Origin: Ophiostoma sp. CBS 140.51
Taxonomy: Eukaryota > Ascomycota > Sordariomycetes > Ophiostomatales > Ophiostomataceae
NCBI GenBank assembly: GCA_029298735.1
Contig: JANSLP010000096.1
Span: forward strand, 1 to 64,000
Direction: 5' to 3'
Length of the DNA: 64,000 nt
Part shown: one piece after another, positions 52,771 through 64,000 of the stretch
Layout: each line of letters begins with the position of its first letter
Numbering within the stretch: the stretch's first letter is position 1
Notes under the pieces: model-generated
Told to the model about the DNA's origin: nothing
Database searches by the model: none
The model's input: the letters and a program-made list of their open reading frames with translations, nothing else
Translations under genes and position numbers: made by a program

Positions 52771-53589
52771 TATACTTTTTGTTTATGTGTCGATCTCGTG
52801 AACTGTGTAGATATAGAAAATATTGCCCTCCAGACAGAAACTTGAGAAATCAAGCCGCTTTTCTGTAAAAGAAGACTCGTCTTTCTTTAATAAGAATCAG
52901 AAAAGAGAGGACATATATTGACCCTTATCACTAGGTACGGATACAAGACCTTCATACAGCCCCGTATGCCCATACCACCTGTGTCTGCTCCTAAAGGAGA
53001 ATCTCCGAGGACAGACTGGCTAAAAGCAATGAGCAATTGTAGTGGTATTCGACGCCATATGAGCCAGTCGTGTTTTACACGACTAAGGAACAGTCACAGG
53101 GGTTCGAATCAGGATGGCGACCCATAATACGGCAACACGGTTCCATACTCATTTATTCGAAACAAAAAAATAAACGAAAGCAGGAGGAAAAAAGTTCAGT
53201 CTTCGGTGCCATTCCCATGAGTACCAGAGGATGCCATGTGGTATTGCTGCCGATCCGTCGTTGGTATTGCCGGCCGTTTGTAGAGTCATGGCTTCCCGGA
53301 AATGGAAACATAGTATCGTCATAGTAGCTATGAGACAAACGCAACTAGTGCCTAACAACCCCATCTGTACAATTTTCAACCAAAGAACCACGTGTTCGGA
53401 CATCGTTAAACGACATTACCTTTGTTTGACACATATCTTATATGTTCACGTGGATATCGGTGCGTTTGGTATGGTAGCTGTGCAGACTACCTTGAGCAGA
53501 GCACCGGCCATACCTCTGCGTATTAGGTAAGTTCTCCCTCCCCTGTTTTCGAAAGTCAGTATTGTGTTCTAGATTTCTTGTTTCTAACA
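52771..53589. other. Intergenic stretch
   Basis: No supported gene. A hairpin AGTCGTG/CACGACT near 53065-53085, with a GGTTCGAATC phrase near 53100, recalls tRNA arms but does not fold as a tRNA. Confidence 0.35.
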
Positions 53590-54323
53590 ATGTTCAAATA
53601 GTGTTGTGGGTGCCGGCCAAGTTGGCAGCGCAGCTGTTCAAAGTACTCGTCAGACGGTCTCGAAGATGACTACATACAAGCTCGTACGCACAGAGAACCG
53701 CTGTCGAAGCTACTCCTCTCACATGTTTCCAACGACATAATCCTATTATTCTGTCCGCCGGAAATACTGGCCAAACCATCAAGTGCAGTTCAAGTGTTCT
53801 GTGGCATACAGGATAATATTTACTGCCTCGCGTGTCGCAGGGATCCAAGGTCTGCACGATAATTCTTCTGCCTGGCGCCGTGATGGTGAGGTTGTCTTCT
53901 TGTCCGAGCTTGGCCTCAGGATCTATGGCGTCGTGATCACCCGTTCTGAGACACCAGAGTATGTTGCCAGTACCGGGCTACGATAGGAGCATACCATTGG
54001 GCCAGCAGGCGTGTCCGGGCTTCGACAATTGTATGTTGACTGGGATCCCATCATCAGCAGAGTCTTGGACGTCGTCGATGGTCTGGCATGGTATTAATGA
54101 CGGGGTAGAGACCAGCCCGCAGTACGATGCCGTAAAAGCCTTGAAGATTTTTGAGCAAACACGTCTCCCGTTCCTCCTCCGTGTTGAACAGCAGATGGCT
54201 TTGGATGAACAAAATGCGCGGTATGTAGCGGAGGCAGCTGCAGACGAGAAGGAGTGGATTCGGGAATTTGTGGAGCGCAATCCGGCCAATAACTGGCTTA
54301 CCGAGCACAATGCTGAGCTTTGA
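53590..54323 (+). pseudogene. Degenerate FAD-monooxygenase C-terminal remnant
   Basis: Pieces in different frames resemble class A flavoprotein monooxygenases. Near 53990-54095 comes TIGPAGVSGLRQLYVDWDPI followed by SRVLDVV, the region after the FAD-binding core. Then, in another frame, KALKIFEQTRLPFLLRVEQ and the C-terminal NPANNWLTEHNAEL end at 54323. Frames are broken by TAA at about 54095 and by at least one frameshift. Assignment rests on motif layout, so it is tentative. Confidence 0.45.
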
Positions 54324-55108
54324 GGTCCAAAATGCCATCATGTGAAACCTGAATAACCTTCCCCTTTAGTTAATATTAATTATACATCAGAGATAATTCC
54401 AAGCACTTTTCCATCACTTGTCGTATTTCCCGAAACCAGATATCCTACAATTGCTGGTTGCGTGTCCGGATATGTAGCCAGTGAAACCGAGCCTCATTAC
54501 TCATGGCTGTCATATGTTTCGTCATTTCACCTTACCCATCTAGATGTCCAATGTGGATGTGGCGATCCTTACTGAAGAATATCTGCCCGCTAATATTCGC
54601 CTGCGGTGAAGAAAATAGCACCGTTAACGCCAAGTTTAGGGCCCCAAGGCTTCTGCCGTTTCCCGTTCTCGGCAGACTAAGCGTTATATCCGGCTGGCGA
54701 TGCCAGTTTGGTATGTGAGCGTTATCGGTCAGGTCCCTGGCGGTTTCTCCACTTCGCTGGGAACTCCTTCACTCGTTGCAATCACTAGCTTCGATGTCTC
54801 ATCTGGTATGCAATCTTTGAAGACAATGCATGCAAGGCACATTGGATATTGCCACTGCATTGGTTTATCAGTTGTATGTTCGTGCTCTTTTTGCACAGTT
54901 GTTTCATATAATTGTTTTATTATTTTTATTATCTTATTTCTTTACAACGGCAGGCAAAAAAAAATTATAGTCTACAAAATTCCAGACAACAATAAACGTT
55001 AGATGACAAAACAATGCGAGAACAATCCTCGCCCGAATAGCTACGACAATCTCATACTGGGTACACACTGCCCCAGTCAGTCACTACACAAGAATACACG
55101 GATCAGAA
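54324..55108. other. Intergenic stretch between two broken monooxygenase genes
   Basis: An open stretch near 54385-54540 reads VVFPETRYPTIAGCV, weakly like a monooxygenase segment. I do not annotate it. Otherwise AT-rich and featureless. Confidence 0.3.
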
Positions 55109-56125
55109 ATGTCCCCAAAACTGATGACCGCCATCATTGGCAGCGGTCCGGCCGGTCTAGGCGTCACCATTGAGCTCACCCGACTTCACTTTGTCGACTG
55201 GCACCTATACGAGAAGAAAGCAGTTAACAGAGAGTACGGTAGCGGCCTGACCATACAAAGAAACACTTGGCGCATGTTGGAACACCTCGGCGTGGCAAAG
55301 CACTTGCGATAATCTGACATCTTCCGGCCGACGAACGGACGCATAACACAGCACCGAGATGGCCACACTGGCGACCTTGTTCCAGCCGCCGAAACAAAAG
55401 GATCAACAACTACTGCACCACACCACCAGCCATGCCGCGCACACCGGGCCGTCTTGCAGCAAGCATTGCTCAAAGAGGTCGACCAGAGAAGCATCCATGT
55501 CGGTCACAAACTCATCAGCATAGAAGAGTAGCCATCAAAGCGTATCTGTATCACGTTTGAAAATGGACATATCGATGAGGTCGACTTGTTTGTTGGCGCG
55601 GATGGCTTACGATCCGTATGAGATATTTTCCAACAATTACTTTTCATATTTAGACTATGTACACTAACAATTCTGTGCTCGTAACTAGTGAGAGATTTCG
55701 CATTCCTAGATCATGATATATCCTATACAGGTGCAACTCCGTACCGAGCACTCGACCAAGGTTTGGGGGCAAGTTGGAGCCGAGAAGCGTCTATGTCAGA
55801 GTTTGTTGCCAAGTACGTTGAGTTTTGCCCACCCGTACAACAGCTGCTACAGCTTGCAACTAGCGGTTATCAGTACGATTTCTTTGCTGGGCCCCGGCTT
55901 GAGACCGTCGTGGCTAGGGGTAGCGTGGCACTTGTTGGAGATGCTTCACATCCACTTTCTGGAGCTTTTGGTGCTGGTACAGGATTTGCTCTCGAGGACC
56001 CCTTCAAACTGGCTGGTTCTTTGGCGTGGGCATTCCGATCCGGTATGGCCTCTGGTGCAGATACCCGCGCTCAATTTGATTCAGCACTGTCTTTCATGGC
56101 ATCATGGCACTTTGGTAGGGTAGGC
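55109..56125 (+). pseudogene. FAD-dependent monooxygenase pseudogene
   Basis: It starts with MSPKLMTAIIGSGPAGLGV, an intact FAD Rossmann motif, and runs through LYEKKAVNREYGSGLTIQRN. The frame is then broken by TAA at 55310-55312 and again by TAG at 55528-55530. It resumes with FENGHIDEVDLFVGADGLRS and a donor-like GTATGA. The expected acceptor (AACTAG ending at about 55688) no longer joins in frame to VRDFAFLDHDI. The last part has the second FAD motif VALVGDASHPLSGAFGAGTG. The C-terminus runs into low-complexity sequence. At least three lesions make it non-functional. Confidence 0.75.
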
Positions 56126-56903
56126 AAAAAAATTCCGTGGAAATGCCCGAAAAAAAATAGGAAAGTTTGTGTGGCCGCCTCCAGGACACAGACTTTGCTG
56201 CTCATAAACAATGGAAATAAAATATTGTGCGTGGTTTTGTGCGCGGATGTGCAATACGGACAAGCAAAGTTTGTGTAATTTATTCGTCGTTTGGTTTGTT
56301 CAAGAACAGGCACAGACACAAAATGATACCTAATTCGTTCTAGCTTCAAGCACAGCCGGGACCAATAGCCACTAATGCCCCTAGAAATGTGTGGACATTG
56401 CCCTGTCGAGTCAACAGGGGCCTGCGTTAGTGAAGCAATAAATCGAAAATCAATTTCACTAATTTGCACTCTTTGCTTTAAACAGCTAACACGACAAGCT
56501 GTGTCCAGCACTGTGGCTTGCTGCCAAGGCTGGCGAGAACAATTTCTCCCCGCAAAAATCACACAAATTTAGCAAGAAGGTCCAGGCGTATGCCAAGAAA
56601 CTCGCCAATGGTGGCCAAATCGAGAACCCCACGATTGAAAACAATTCAAACACGGACTAGCGGAGTGAATCGCGTGTGCTGGTGCAGTCTGTTTGATTTT
56701 GGCAACTGCCGTCAGCCACACCGTTTCTGGGTAGAATAAATAGATTTGGATGGGAAAGGAAATAAGCTGAAAAGAGGAGTGAGTAGGAGACTGCCATTTT
56801 GTCACCCACATAAAAAGACAATGTTCCCACTGTTTAAAAAAAAAAAAAAAACTGTCTGAGTTCAGCCATTAGCAAAATTTCGTCCACGACTGCTCAGGCA
56901 ACC
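56126..56903. other. Intergenic stretch upstream of the GLEYA adhesin
   Basis: No supported gene. An A run (about 56836-56850) lies near the promoter end. Confidence 0.35.
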
Positions 56904-58308
56904 ATGTTGCGTTACAACGGTCTCGTCAAGGTCATTCTCGGCCTTTTGCCGCTCACAGCGCTGCCGGTCCACGCCGGTCCTTGTCGGCCTGGCAAGGATG
57001 CCTTTTGCATAACTCACTCGGACGTCCTCTCTTCCCTCAAAATCGACAACACCGCTACAGCCTTTTGTTTGAATGTCCTGTCCATATCGACAGCCACTGT
57101 GTATGTCTTGACACCGACTTATTTTTTTCTCTTTCCCCCCCCTGCCAGTGAGACCTTTTACAGCTAACTGGAATAGTGAGTCGACCGTGTCCGTGACTCC
57201 GTCGGCATCTATTGATGTTGTATCCTCTACCTTCACAGCGTCGACTGTCACCTCAACCTTTGTCTCAGAGGACCTCCAGTCTTCCGAGGCCACCGTCACC
57301 TCGACCGAGGTCAGCTTCTCGACGAGTACGACAACCTTGACGACTTCCACTGTGACCTACTCCTGCCTTGACAGTGCTTTCACAGCAAAGGTTGTCAGCC
57401 CGGCCCAAAGTGCTCTATCGCAGCCTTCTTTCCCTGATAAACGCTCCCAACCTAGCAGTGTGTCTGGTCCCGACGCCCCTGCTGGCCTTCCTGATGACTG
57501 GACCCCGGAGGCTATCACAGCGATCTGTTCATGCCTCTCGCTGCCTACACCCACAAAGACAAACGTCGTGACTATCTCCTTGGAACCTAGCATCGAGGTT
57601 GCAACGTCAATTGTCACGTACACGCCCAGAGCCACGGTGACGTCGTCATTTGTGTCCGTGTCGACCAGCACGTACACGTCTGTCGCAGTCTCGGTGTCGG
57701 TCGTGATTGAGACAGAATATGCCACAGCGACGACTATTGCCACAAATGGTGCTGCAGCCTATCGCCGTTACTTTTCGCCCTACGACGCGAACCTGGAGGA
57801 CGCTGGCTTCACGTTGGACGACTTCAGCCCCTTAAACCCATCTCGCCCAGCCGTGTTGTCATCAGGATACCTGGCATCGCTCACATTCTCCAACTGGCCA
57901 TATGGCGGAACAGATCTTTACCTAGACGACGGTGCCGAATTCGACGCCTCACAGGCTGCTCTCTTGTTCCAAGGTTTCTTTGTGGCTCGTCAGTCAGGCA
58001 CATATTATCTGTCAACGTCGGGTGACTATATCGACAATTATGGCTATTTATGGACAGGCGACGTGTCTTACAGTACTTGGAGTGACAGTAATGCAGCTTT
58101 CAAGGCGAGCCGTACAGGCGATGGCTACTATGGTGGAAGCACATCTCTCTCTCTCAACGAGGGAGATGCTATTCCCATTGCATGGTTGTTCGCCAACGGA
58201 GGCGGAGCTGCCCAAAGCTACTTTGTCGTCACGTCGCCTGACGGTACATCGACAACTGATACGACAGGCTTCCTGGTTCCGGCATGCAGCGCCAATACCT
58301 TTGCATAG
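56904..58308 (+). CDS. GLEYA-domain cell-wall adhesin-like protein
   Basis: Two exons, 56904-57100 and 57177-58308 (intron with donor GTATGT and acceptor GGAATAG), encode 442 aa. The signal peptide covers about residues 1-24 (ends LPVHA). A Thr/Ser/Val-rich repeat region with many TST and STF triplets, typical of O-glycosylated stalks, fills the middle. From about residue 260, YRRYFSPYDANLEDAGFTLD leads into a GLEYA/PA14-like lectin domain with DNYGYLWTGDVSYSTW. No GPI-anchor signal is evident at the C-terminus (CSANTFA). The first AG after the donor (CTGCCAG) would lead to a stop, so the later acceptor is used. Likely a surface or secreted carbohydrate-binding adhesin. Confidence 0.83.
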
Positions 58309-58619
58309 GTTGGGATAAGAAGTGTTTTTCAACTATCAAATATTACGAGAACTAGGTCAACATTCAAAGTGTTATCGTTGTTTCGTATTCATGCTTTCCG
58401 CCACTGAGTGCACAGAAGGGCCAACCTGCATTCTGTAGATACTTCGATAATAATCTGATATCTCAGTAAAATTGTTCTTCTCCATCCTCCATAAGTCCAT
58501 GTTTATAAAATAAATAAAAAATAGGTAAAATACTGTTTAGAAATAGCGATGATAAAAAAAAAAAATTCAGTTTCAATGATATAAGCTACACCATCAGTAT
58601 GTACCGCACGTCACGTAGA
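58309..58619. other. Convergent 3' region
   Basis: 311 bases between the stops of the adhesin and the dioxygenase; AT-rich, no feature. Confidence 0.4.
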
Positions 58620-59833
58620 TCAACACAGATTGAGAATGACACGCTCGTTGTCCCTCGCGCACGCGCCATCATCTTCCTCGATTTTGCTGGGAATAGGCAC
58701 GTTGGACAGTGGGGTCAGGCGGAAAGCATGGCGACGACCACCAGCTTCGTAGTCAAGAGTTTGCGAGTGCTGGGTGCAGCGCTGGTCCCAGACAACAATG
58801 GTACCCGGCTCATACCGAACGCGGCATGCAAAGTCCTGTCCCCGCGTCACATGGTCAAAGAGGAAGCGCAGCATCATGTCTGACTCTTCATCATCCCAAC
58901 CTGTGATTCTCTGGGTGTAGGACGAGTTGACAAACAGCGACTTGCGACCAGTGACAGGATGGATAGTGACGACGGGGTGGACTGCCTTGGTGATAGGGCG
59001 ACGAAGGACAGCCAGGTTACCGTTGTCGCGGATCTCACGTGCAATCGGGTTTGCAGTGGTGTGGACGGCAGTCAGGCCCTCCAGCCGACGACGGAAAGAC
59101 GGCGACAGACGATCAAAGGCACGAGACATGCTGGAGATGATGGTGTCGCCACCAGAGCCAGGTGGCGACTCCAGCATGCAGAAGAATGTCAGACCAGGAG
59201 GTTGCAGCTCTGGCGACTGGTCGACGTGGAACTGAATTGGGCTTTTCCGCGACCATGATTTGCGGATACGGAGATCACTAACGTTGCATGAGCATGAATT
59301 AGTACAAAAAAGTACGGCGATAGACAAGGTCAACAACTTACTCTTTGGAGTCATAGACAATGACAAACTCAGCCGGGCCGTTCTCGGGGTGCGGCATCCA
59401 GCCGTGTTTGTGCAGAGGACCGAAATGTGACGCAATCTCCTTCTGGGCCTCGAAGCCAATATGAACAAAGTCCTGGTCCCGAAACACAAGGCATCCGCGC
59501 TCGGCACAAAGGTAAGCCATTTCGTCCAGGCCTGCCTTGGACAGTTTGGAAATCTGGACGCCCAAGATCTCTGTACCACAGTGCGGGCTCAGCTCGGAGA
59601 CTTGTGTTGCGCCCATGAGAAGGTTCGGACATGACTTATCTGCACGCAGGCCGGGCTCGTCGTGCTCAAAGGGACCGACCATCTCCACGGACTCGAGAGG
59701 GTCATAGTGAGCTACATTTTTAGTGTGATACCTCATGTGATAGACCAAGAAGACTTAAAAACATACGAAGGTAGTCGGGGTACAGAGGCGGAGGGAGTGC
59801 CTCAGATTCCATTGATTCTGTCTTGGCGATCAT
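58620..59833 (-). CDS. TauD/TfdA-family Fe(II)/2-oxoglutarate dioxygenase
   Basis: Three exons, 59767-59833, 59342-59711 and 58620-59277, encode 364 aa. The Fe(II)-binding H-x-D is in FHVDQSPE and the distal histidine in CTQHSQTLDY; the 2-oxoglutarate-binding arginine is likely in GGRRHAFRL. Upstream, GTEILGVQISKL and GCLVFRDQDF are typical of taurine dioxygenase-like enzymes. Members oxidise sulfonates, aromatic acids or related compounds in the cytosol. It is divergent from a Dal5-type anion transporter across 936 bp, suggesting an uptake-and-oxidation pair. The substrate (sulfonate or other organic acid) is inferred. Confidence 0.88.
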
Positions 59834-60769
59834 ATTGTACAATTGTTCACAGTTTGTTAGTGGCAGTGATGAAAATGGTCGTGATTGTGGTAGAGGCTGT
59901 TATCGATACACAAGATACGGCTATCAAAGTCTGGTAACTTGGGCGGCTTTTATCTGTTTTATGTTCTTGTGTTTTCCCGTAGGTGATGGTTTGACGTCTG
60001 CGCTGGTCAGGGGTCTGGCCACAAAAAAAATTGTGGATATGCGAGTGACCCCAAGACCACATTGGCCGAACTCGTCTTACAAAACTGTCTTTTCTATGCA
60101 TGTTCCACAGTTCATAACATGCTTCGATATCCCCGCAAAATCTTGACGATTTATTTTTGGCCGCTTTGATATCCGATATGGCGATCCGATGGCCGTCGCC
60201 ACCCATCGTGCGAGTTGGCCGTGTCTCCACTCTCACTCCACTGCGGCCAGAACTAAAATCTCTTAGACTTGGCCGCTCTTTAGAGACCCCAGGTGTTTAC
60301 CAGCCAAGCCTGGGCGCCGTCCAGCTATATCATAGCGGATCCCGCTTTTAACGCCGCCTTTATCATAAGACGTTTATCTTTCGGCGATGGCTAGCACCGA
60401 TTCTTAGTTTTGTCGATTGCTTTGCCTTAGGTGACCAGAATACAGATTGTGAAAGAGGAGGGATAAGATGAAGATCAATAGGAGCGTGCGGGGGTGTCCA
60501 ACGAGAACACTTCAATTATTGCTTATCGAGCAGCCAGCGTGACAGATGCCAACTTCCAAGAGCCGTCATGATATGCCAAGAGGAAACCATGTTATCCCCA
60601 CGCACATATTGTACGCAGCTCGAGCTGTCAAGATAGTCTCTATATTTATCCTTGCGTCAACCACTCACCCCGGAACGAGTACCTCAAGTGATAAGCGCAC
60701 AAAATTCAGCCTCATACTTTTTCTGCCTGCGACTGTTACTCATTTGCTGAACACCACTTCAAAATCGAC
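59834..60769. promoter_or_regulatory. Divergent promoter, TauD-like dioxygenase / Dal5-type transporter
   Basis: 936 bases with no supported gene between the two start codons. Confidence 0.5.
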
Positions 60770-62425
60770 ATGTCTGGTTCCGACGAACCCAAGATACCCA
60801 TCGAGGCCGTTTCACCGGTCAGCGATACGCCTGTGGCTATCAAGGCCATCAAAACTGGCAAAGCCAACGAGGTGGACATTGCAGCCCAGATTCTTGCCGA
60901 TTATGCTGACACCGTGGGGCCTGAGGGCTGGACCAAGGAGGAGGAGAAGAAGCTGATGCGGAAGGTGGATTGGTGTTTGATTCCAATTGTGAGTATTCTC
61001 ATTGTCGGCCCAGCTTTTTCACACATTCAATGATTATGTCTAACGGCCTAGCTCTTCGTCTGTGCCACTCTATCTGGCCTCGACAAGACAGCCATCTCGG
61101 CAGCTGCCATCTACAACATCAAAGGCGATCTTGGTCTCTCTGGCTCGCAGTACTCGTGGGTTGGGTCTGCACCATTCTTTGGTGGCCTCGTCTTCATGGC
61201 CCCGGCTGCTTACTGTCTCCAACGCATGCCGGTCGTCACCTTCTTCGCACTGAATGTTCTGTGCTGGGGTATCCTCGAGATGTGCATGGCCGCCTGCACT
61301 TCATTTGCTGGTCTGTTTGTGTGCCGATTCCTGCTGGGCGGCTTCGAGGCACTGCTTATTCCGGCTGTGACCCTGATCGTGTCCATGTGGTACCGGCCCG
61401 AGGAGCAGCCGAAGCGCAACAGCATCATCCTGAACGTTATCGCACCCATCATCAACGGTTTCCTGGCCTGGACTGTCGGCTACCACAAGGGCATCTTCGC
61501 CACGTGGAAAGTTATCTTCTTGATCTGTGGTGCCTTTACCACAGTGTGGTCTGTTGTTGTCTATATGTACCTGCCCAACAATCCTTACGAGGCCAAGCGT
61601 TTCTCCGCGCGTGAGAAGTACATCATCATCCAGCGCAAGGCCTTGGATAACACCGGCGTTGAGACCAAGAAGATCAAGTACGACCAGATTGTTGAGGCTT
61701 TCACCGACCCTAAGACCTGGCTTATCTGGATTGCTATTGTTGCGCTCCAGGTGCCCAACGGAGGCCTCACCACATTCAACACGCTTATTATCTCCGGTCT
61801 CGGCTTCAAGCCGCTGCAGACATCGCTGCTGGCGATGCCTCCTGGTGCGATGAGCACATTTTCTGGCCTCGCTCTGTCTTACCTGGCAGCTACTACGCGC
61901 CGCTACCGTACTCTTATGGTGGCTGGCTCTATCCTGTTGCCTCTGCTTGGTGCTTTACTTTGCTACTGCCTGCCCCGCACCAACCTCGCCGGTCAACTCG
62001 TCGGTCTCTAGTAAGTTTGGCTCCTGAATCAATTGCTACTAAGTGTCTTTGTCACAACTAACAAGTGCAGCATTTTGTACACGTACTGGGCGCCGTATGT
62101 CACCCTCGTGTCTGTCTACCAGGCCAACATTGCCGGCCACACCAAGAAAATTGTGCTCTACGCCTGGTTTTATGTCGCTTGGGCTACCGGCAACATCATT
62201 GGTCCGCAGACATTCCGCGCCAACCAGGCACCTGCTTACACAGGTGGTACCGTTGCAATGATTATTTGCTACGCTGTTGCTATTGTGGCCATCCTCGGCT
62301 ATGGTGCACTGTGCCTTGCTCACAACCGTCGCCGTGCCGCCGCCGTGGAAAGTGACACGGTTGCTGACCGTGATTGGCTGGACATTACTGATCTTAAGAA
62401 TGAGGGCTTCAAGTACACGACATAA
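60770..62425 (+). CDS. Dal5/allantoate-permease-family MFS transporter
   Basis: Three exons, 60770-60988, 61052-62010 and 62071-62425, encode 510 aa. Features of the anion:cation symporter family are EEKKLMRKVDWCLIPI before helix 1, ATLSGLDKTAISAA, FVCRFLLGGFEALLIPAVTL in the helix-4 region, WYRPEEQPKR and the C-terminal half opening with YTYWAPYVTLVSVYQANIAG. Substrates in the family include allantoate, nicotinate, dipeptides and sulfonates. Its divergent partner is a TauD-type dioxygenase, so a sulfonate or organic-acid substrate is plausible. Plasma-membrane location. Confidence 0.9.
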
Positions 62426-63055
62426 AGACAGATGGAATGGTATTGTGGTACGGAGGAGATTGAGTTGTCAGTAGTGAAGTGGACAGGGGGCTATTGTGTG
62501 TACTAATTTTACTTGTACGCTAATCCACAATAAACGAGAAGCGGATTATTGGAAGATAAATTGCATCACTGTGTACTGAAGCCATCTTGACCTCGAGTTT
62601 CTACGACATAGCTGATCATATGTGTGCTGCATATTGTGCCGCTTGCATATATTTTCGGATGTTATGCTCGAAACTGGTATAGAAAATATATCATAAACCA
62701 CATATCGGGGTAGTAGGAACACCTTCCATATGACACAGATAAATGGTATTCAGCAATAAGCCGTCGTTTCTTGTCTCCATTGCCCCGACAAGTTGTTCAA
62801 CAGATAAAGGTTGATTGGCAACACCGAACAACGGCCAACCGTTATCGTTGGCCGCACTGGACCCTGGACCCACGTTTTCGGGCCTTGCTCGCGACGGTGC
62901 GGTCAGGCCCGAAAAGGAAATCCCGACATCAGAAATGTATGCTTATCACCGCGACTGTCGACAAGAAACCATTTTAATCAATATACATTAATTTCTTCAT
63001 ACTACCCTACACCTACACACAGGCACATAAAGCTACCCATCTAACTTCATCAACC
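62426..63055. other. Intergenic stretch
   Basis: 3' region of the transporter and 5' region of the next gene; no feature found. Confidence 0.4.
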
Positions 63056-64000
63056 ATGAAAACCCAGCGACTGCCACGAGGCATCTACACACCACTCCCA
63101 TGCTTTTTCAACCAGGCTGAGGATGTCGGTAAGTTGGAAGGAAGACGTGGTCGTGGTCAAAATCAATGCTGACAAGTTGCAGACTATGAATCTTTTGGAA
63201 AGCATGTGCTCTGTAAGTAGACATCCCCATTTTCTGAGATATTTATGGCAAAGACACCAAATGCACCCCACTCTAACACAATCACAGTCACCGCCAAAGC
63301 AGGCACCGTTCCAGTTGTGTCTGGAACCGCTGGTGAGGCTGTCCACTTGGTACGTTGGCAATTCTACCGGCTTGTATTTAGAGTCAACATTTCTCACTGA
63401 CAGACCCGCGAAGAGCGCTCAAAATTGGTGCAGACGGCCCGCGCCGTGCTCGACGGGGCCGGATTGCAAGCTGTACCGGTCGTAGCAGGTGCAGGCGCTG
63501 CGAGCAGCCGAGAGTCGATTCTACTTGCGGAGGATGCTGCTGCTGCCGGTGCCGCATTTGTGCTCGCCATTCCCCCGGGATATTATGCAGGCAGCCTTAT
63601 GGCAAACAACATGGCAGCTATCAAGAGGTTCTACATCGACCTTTCCGCTGCTTCTCCTGTCCCAGTGTGAGTATTGATTCATGCAGTAGAAGCAAAGGAG
63701 GAGCTGGCACTGACAGTGCTAGAATTATTTACAACTTCCCGGCTGTCTCGGGTGGCATCGACATGGACAGTGACACCATTGTCGATATCGTACGAGCCGC
63801 ACCCAACGTGTGCGGTGCCAAACTGACATGCGCAAATGTCGGAAAATTGACTCGCATTACGGCACAGGTGCACAGCGAAGAATTTCGTGCAGCATATCCG
63901 CGAAGTTGCGGGCCATACCCATTCGAGATCATCGACGGCTTCATCGACTTTCTCCTCCCATCAGTATCGTCTGGTGCGGCAGGTGCCATCAGCGGACTTC
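63056..64000 (+). CDS. Dihydrodipicolinate-synthase-family aldolase, partial at the right edge
   Basis: Five exons are visible: 63056-63128, 63183-63212 (only 30 bases), 63288-63349, 63404-63666 and 63723 onward past the window. The product matches the DHDPS/NAL class I aldolase family: GIYTPLPCFFN, VVSGTAGEAVHLTREER, PVVAGAGAASSRE, the conserved tyrosine in VIIYNFP and the Schiff-base lysine in VCGAKLTCAN. Fungal relatives include 4-hydroxy-2-oxoglutarate and L-threo-3-deoxy-hexulosonate aldolases; which one cannot be told. For the fourth intron the later acceptor (GTGCTAG ending 63722) is needed to keep the IIYNFP frame. Confidence 0.87.

Noticed and set aside
53040..53125. tRNA-like arms: a 7-bp hairpin and a GGTTCGAATC phrase
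   Set aside because: The presumed T-stem does not pair and no matching acceptor stem is present; probably coincidence or a very old tRNA-derived fragment.

Overview
The window is chromosomal DNA of a filamentous ascomycete (Pezizomycotina). Most protein genes carry short introns (about 50-110 bases) with GTAAGT-like donors, CTAAC-like branch sites and YAG acceptors. The gene families are typical of plant-associated moulds: GMC oxidoreductase, Zn(II)2Cys6 factor, sugar porters, GH1/GH31/GH78 enzymes and a GLEYA adhesin. Between the genes lie decayed retroelements with the TA-rich, CA/TG-poor signature of repeat-induced point mutation (RIP). I saw no rRNA, credible tRNA or CRISPR. All calls are from reading the sequence; no database search was run.

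Left part (1-24.7 kb). This holds a secreted Ser-rich CBM-like protein (2.4 kb), a chimeric junction of two broken genes (SDR and APH-type phosphotransferase, 3.9-5.8 kb), a sugar-porter scrap and an intact AzgA-type purine permease (7.3-9.1 kb). A 4-kb RIP-degraded Ty3/gypsy-type element follows, with a LINE fragment nested in it and flanked by a perfect 16-bp duplication. Next are a GMC oxidoreductase ending in the peroxisomal signal SRL and a divergently transcribed catalase (13.6-18.2 kb), a broken FAD monooxygenase, an intact flavin monooxygenase (20.8-22.5 kb), and a LINE 3' end abutting a solo LTR.

Middle (24.7-38 kb). This looks like a catabolic gene cluster: a Zn(II)2Cys6 regulator, an MFS sugar porter, a secreted saponin-hydrolase-like protein, a GH78 alpha-L-rhamnosidase and a GH1 beta-glucosidase. 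The last two lack signal peptides. Two divergent promoters (porter/saponin hydrolase and GH78/GH1) share paired CCGAC sites 12-13 bp apart. I infer a scheme in which a secreted enzyme cuts a plant saponin, the porter imports the sugar, and cytosolic enzymes trim it. This is the most interesting system in the window.

Right part (38-64 kb). This contains a PAN-like remnant, a SnoaL-like protein whose start codon appears to be split by an intron, an orphan secreted protein, an F-box protein and a LINE-ankyrin chimera. An alpha-glucoside-type permease is divergent from a cytosolic GH31 alpha-xylosidase, and both sit beside an UNC93-like pseudogene with a nonsense codon and a lost splice acceptor. 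Two FAD-monooxygenase pseudogenes, a GLEYA-domain adhesin, a TauD-type dioxygenase divergent from a Dal5-type transporter, and the start of a dihydrodipicolinate-synthase-family gene complete the window.
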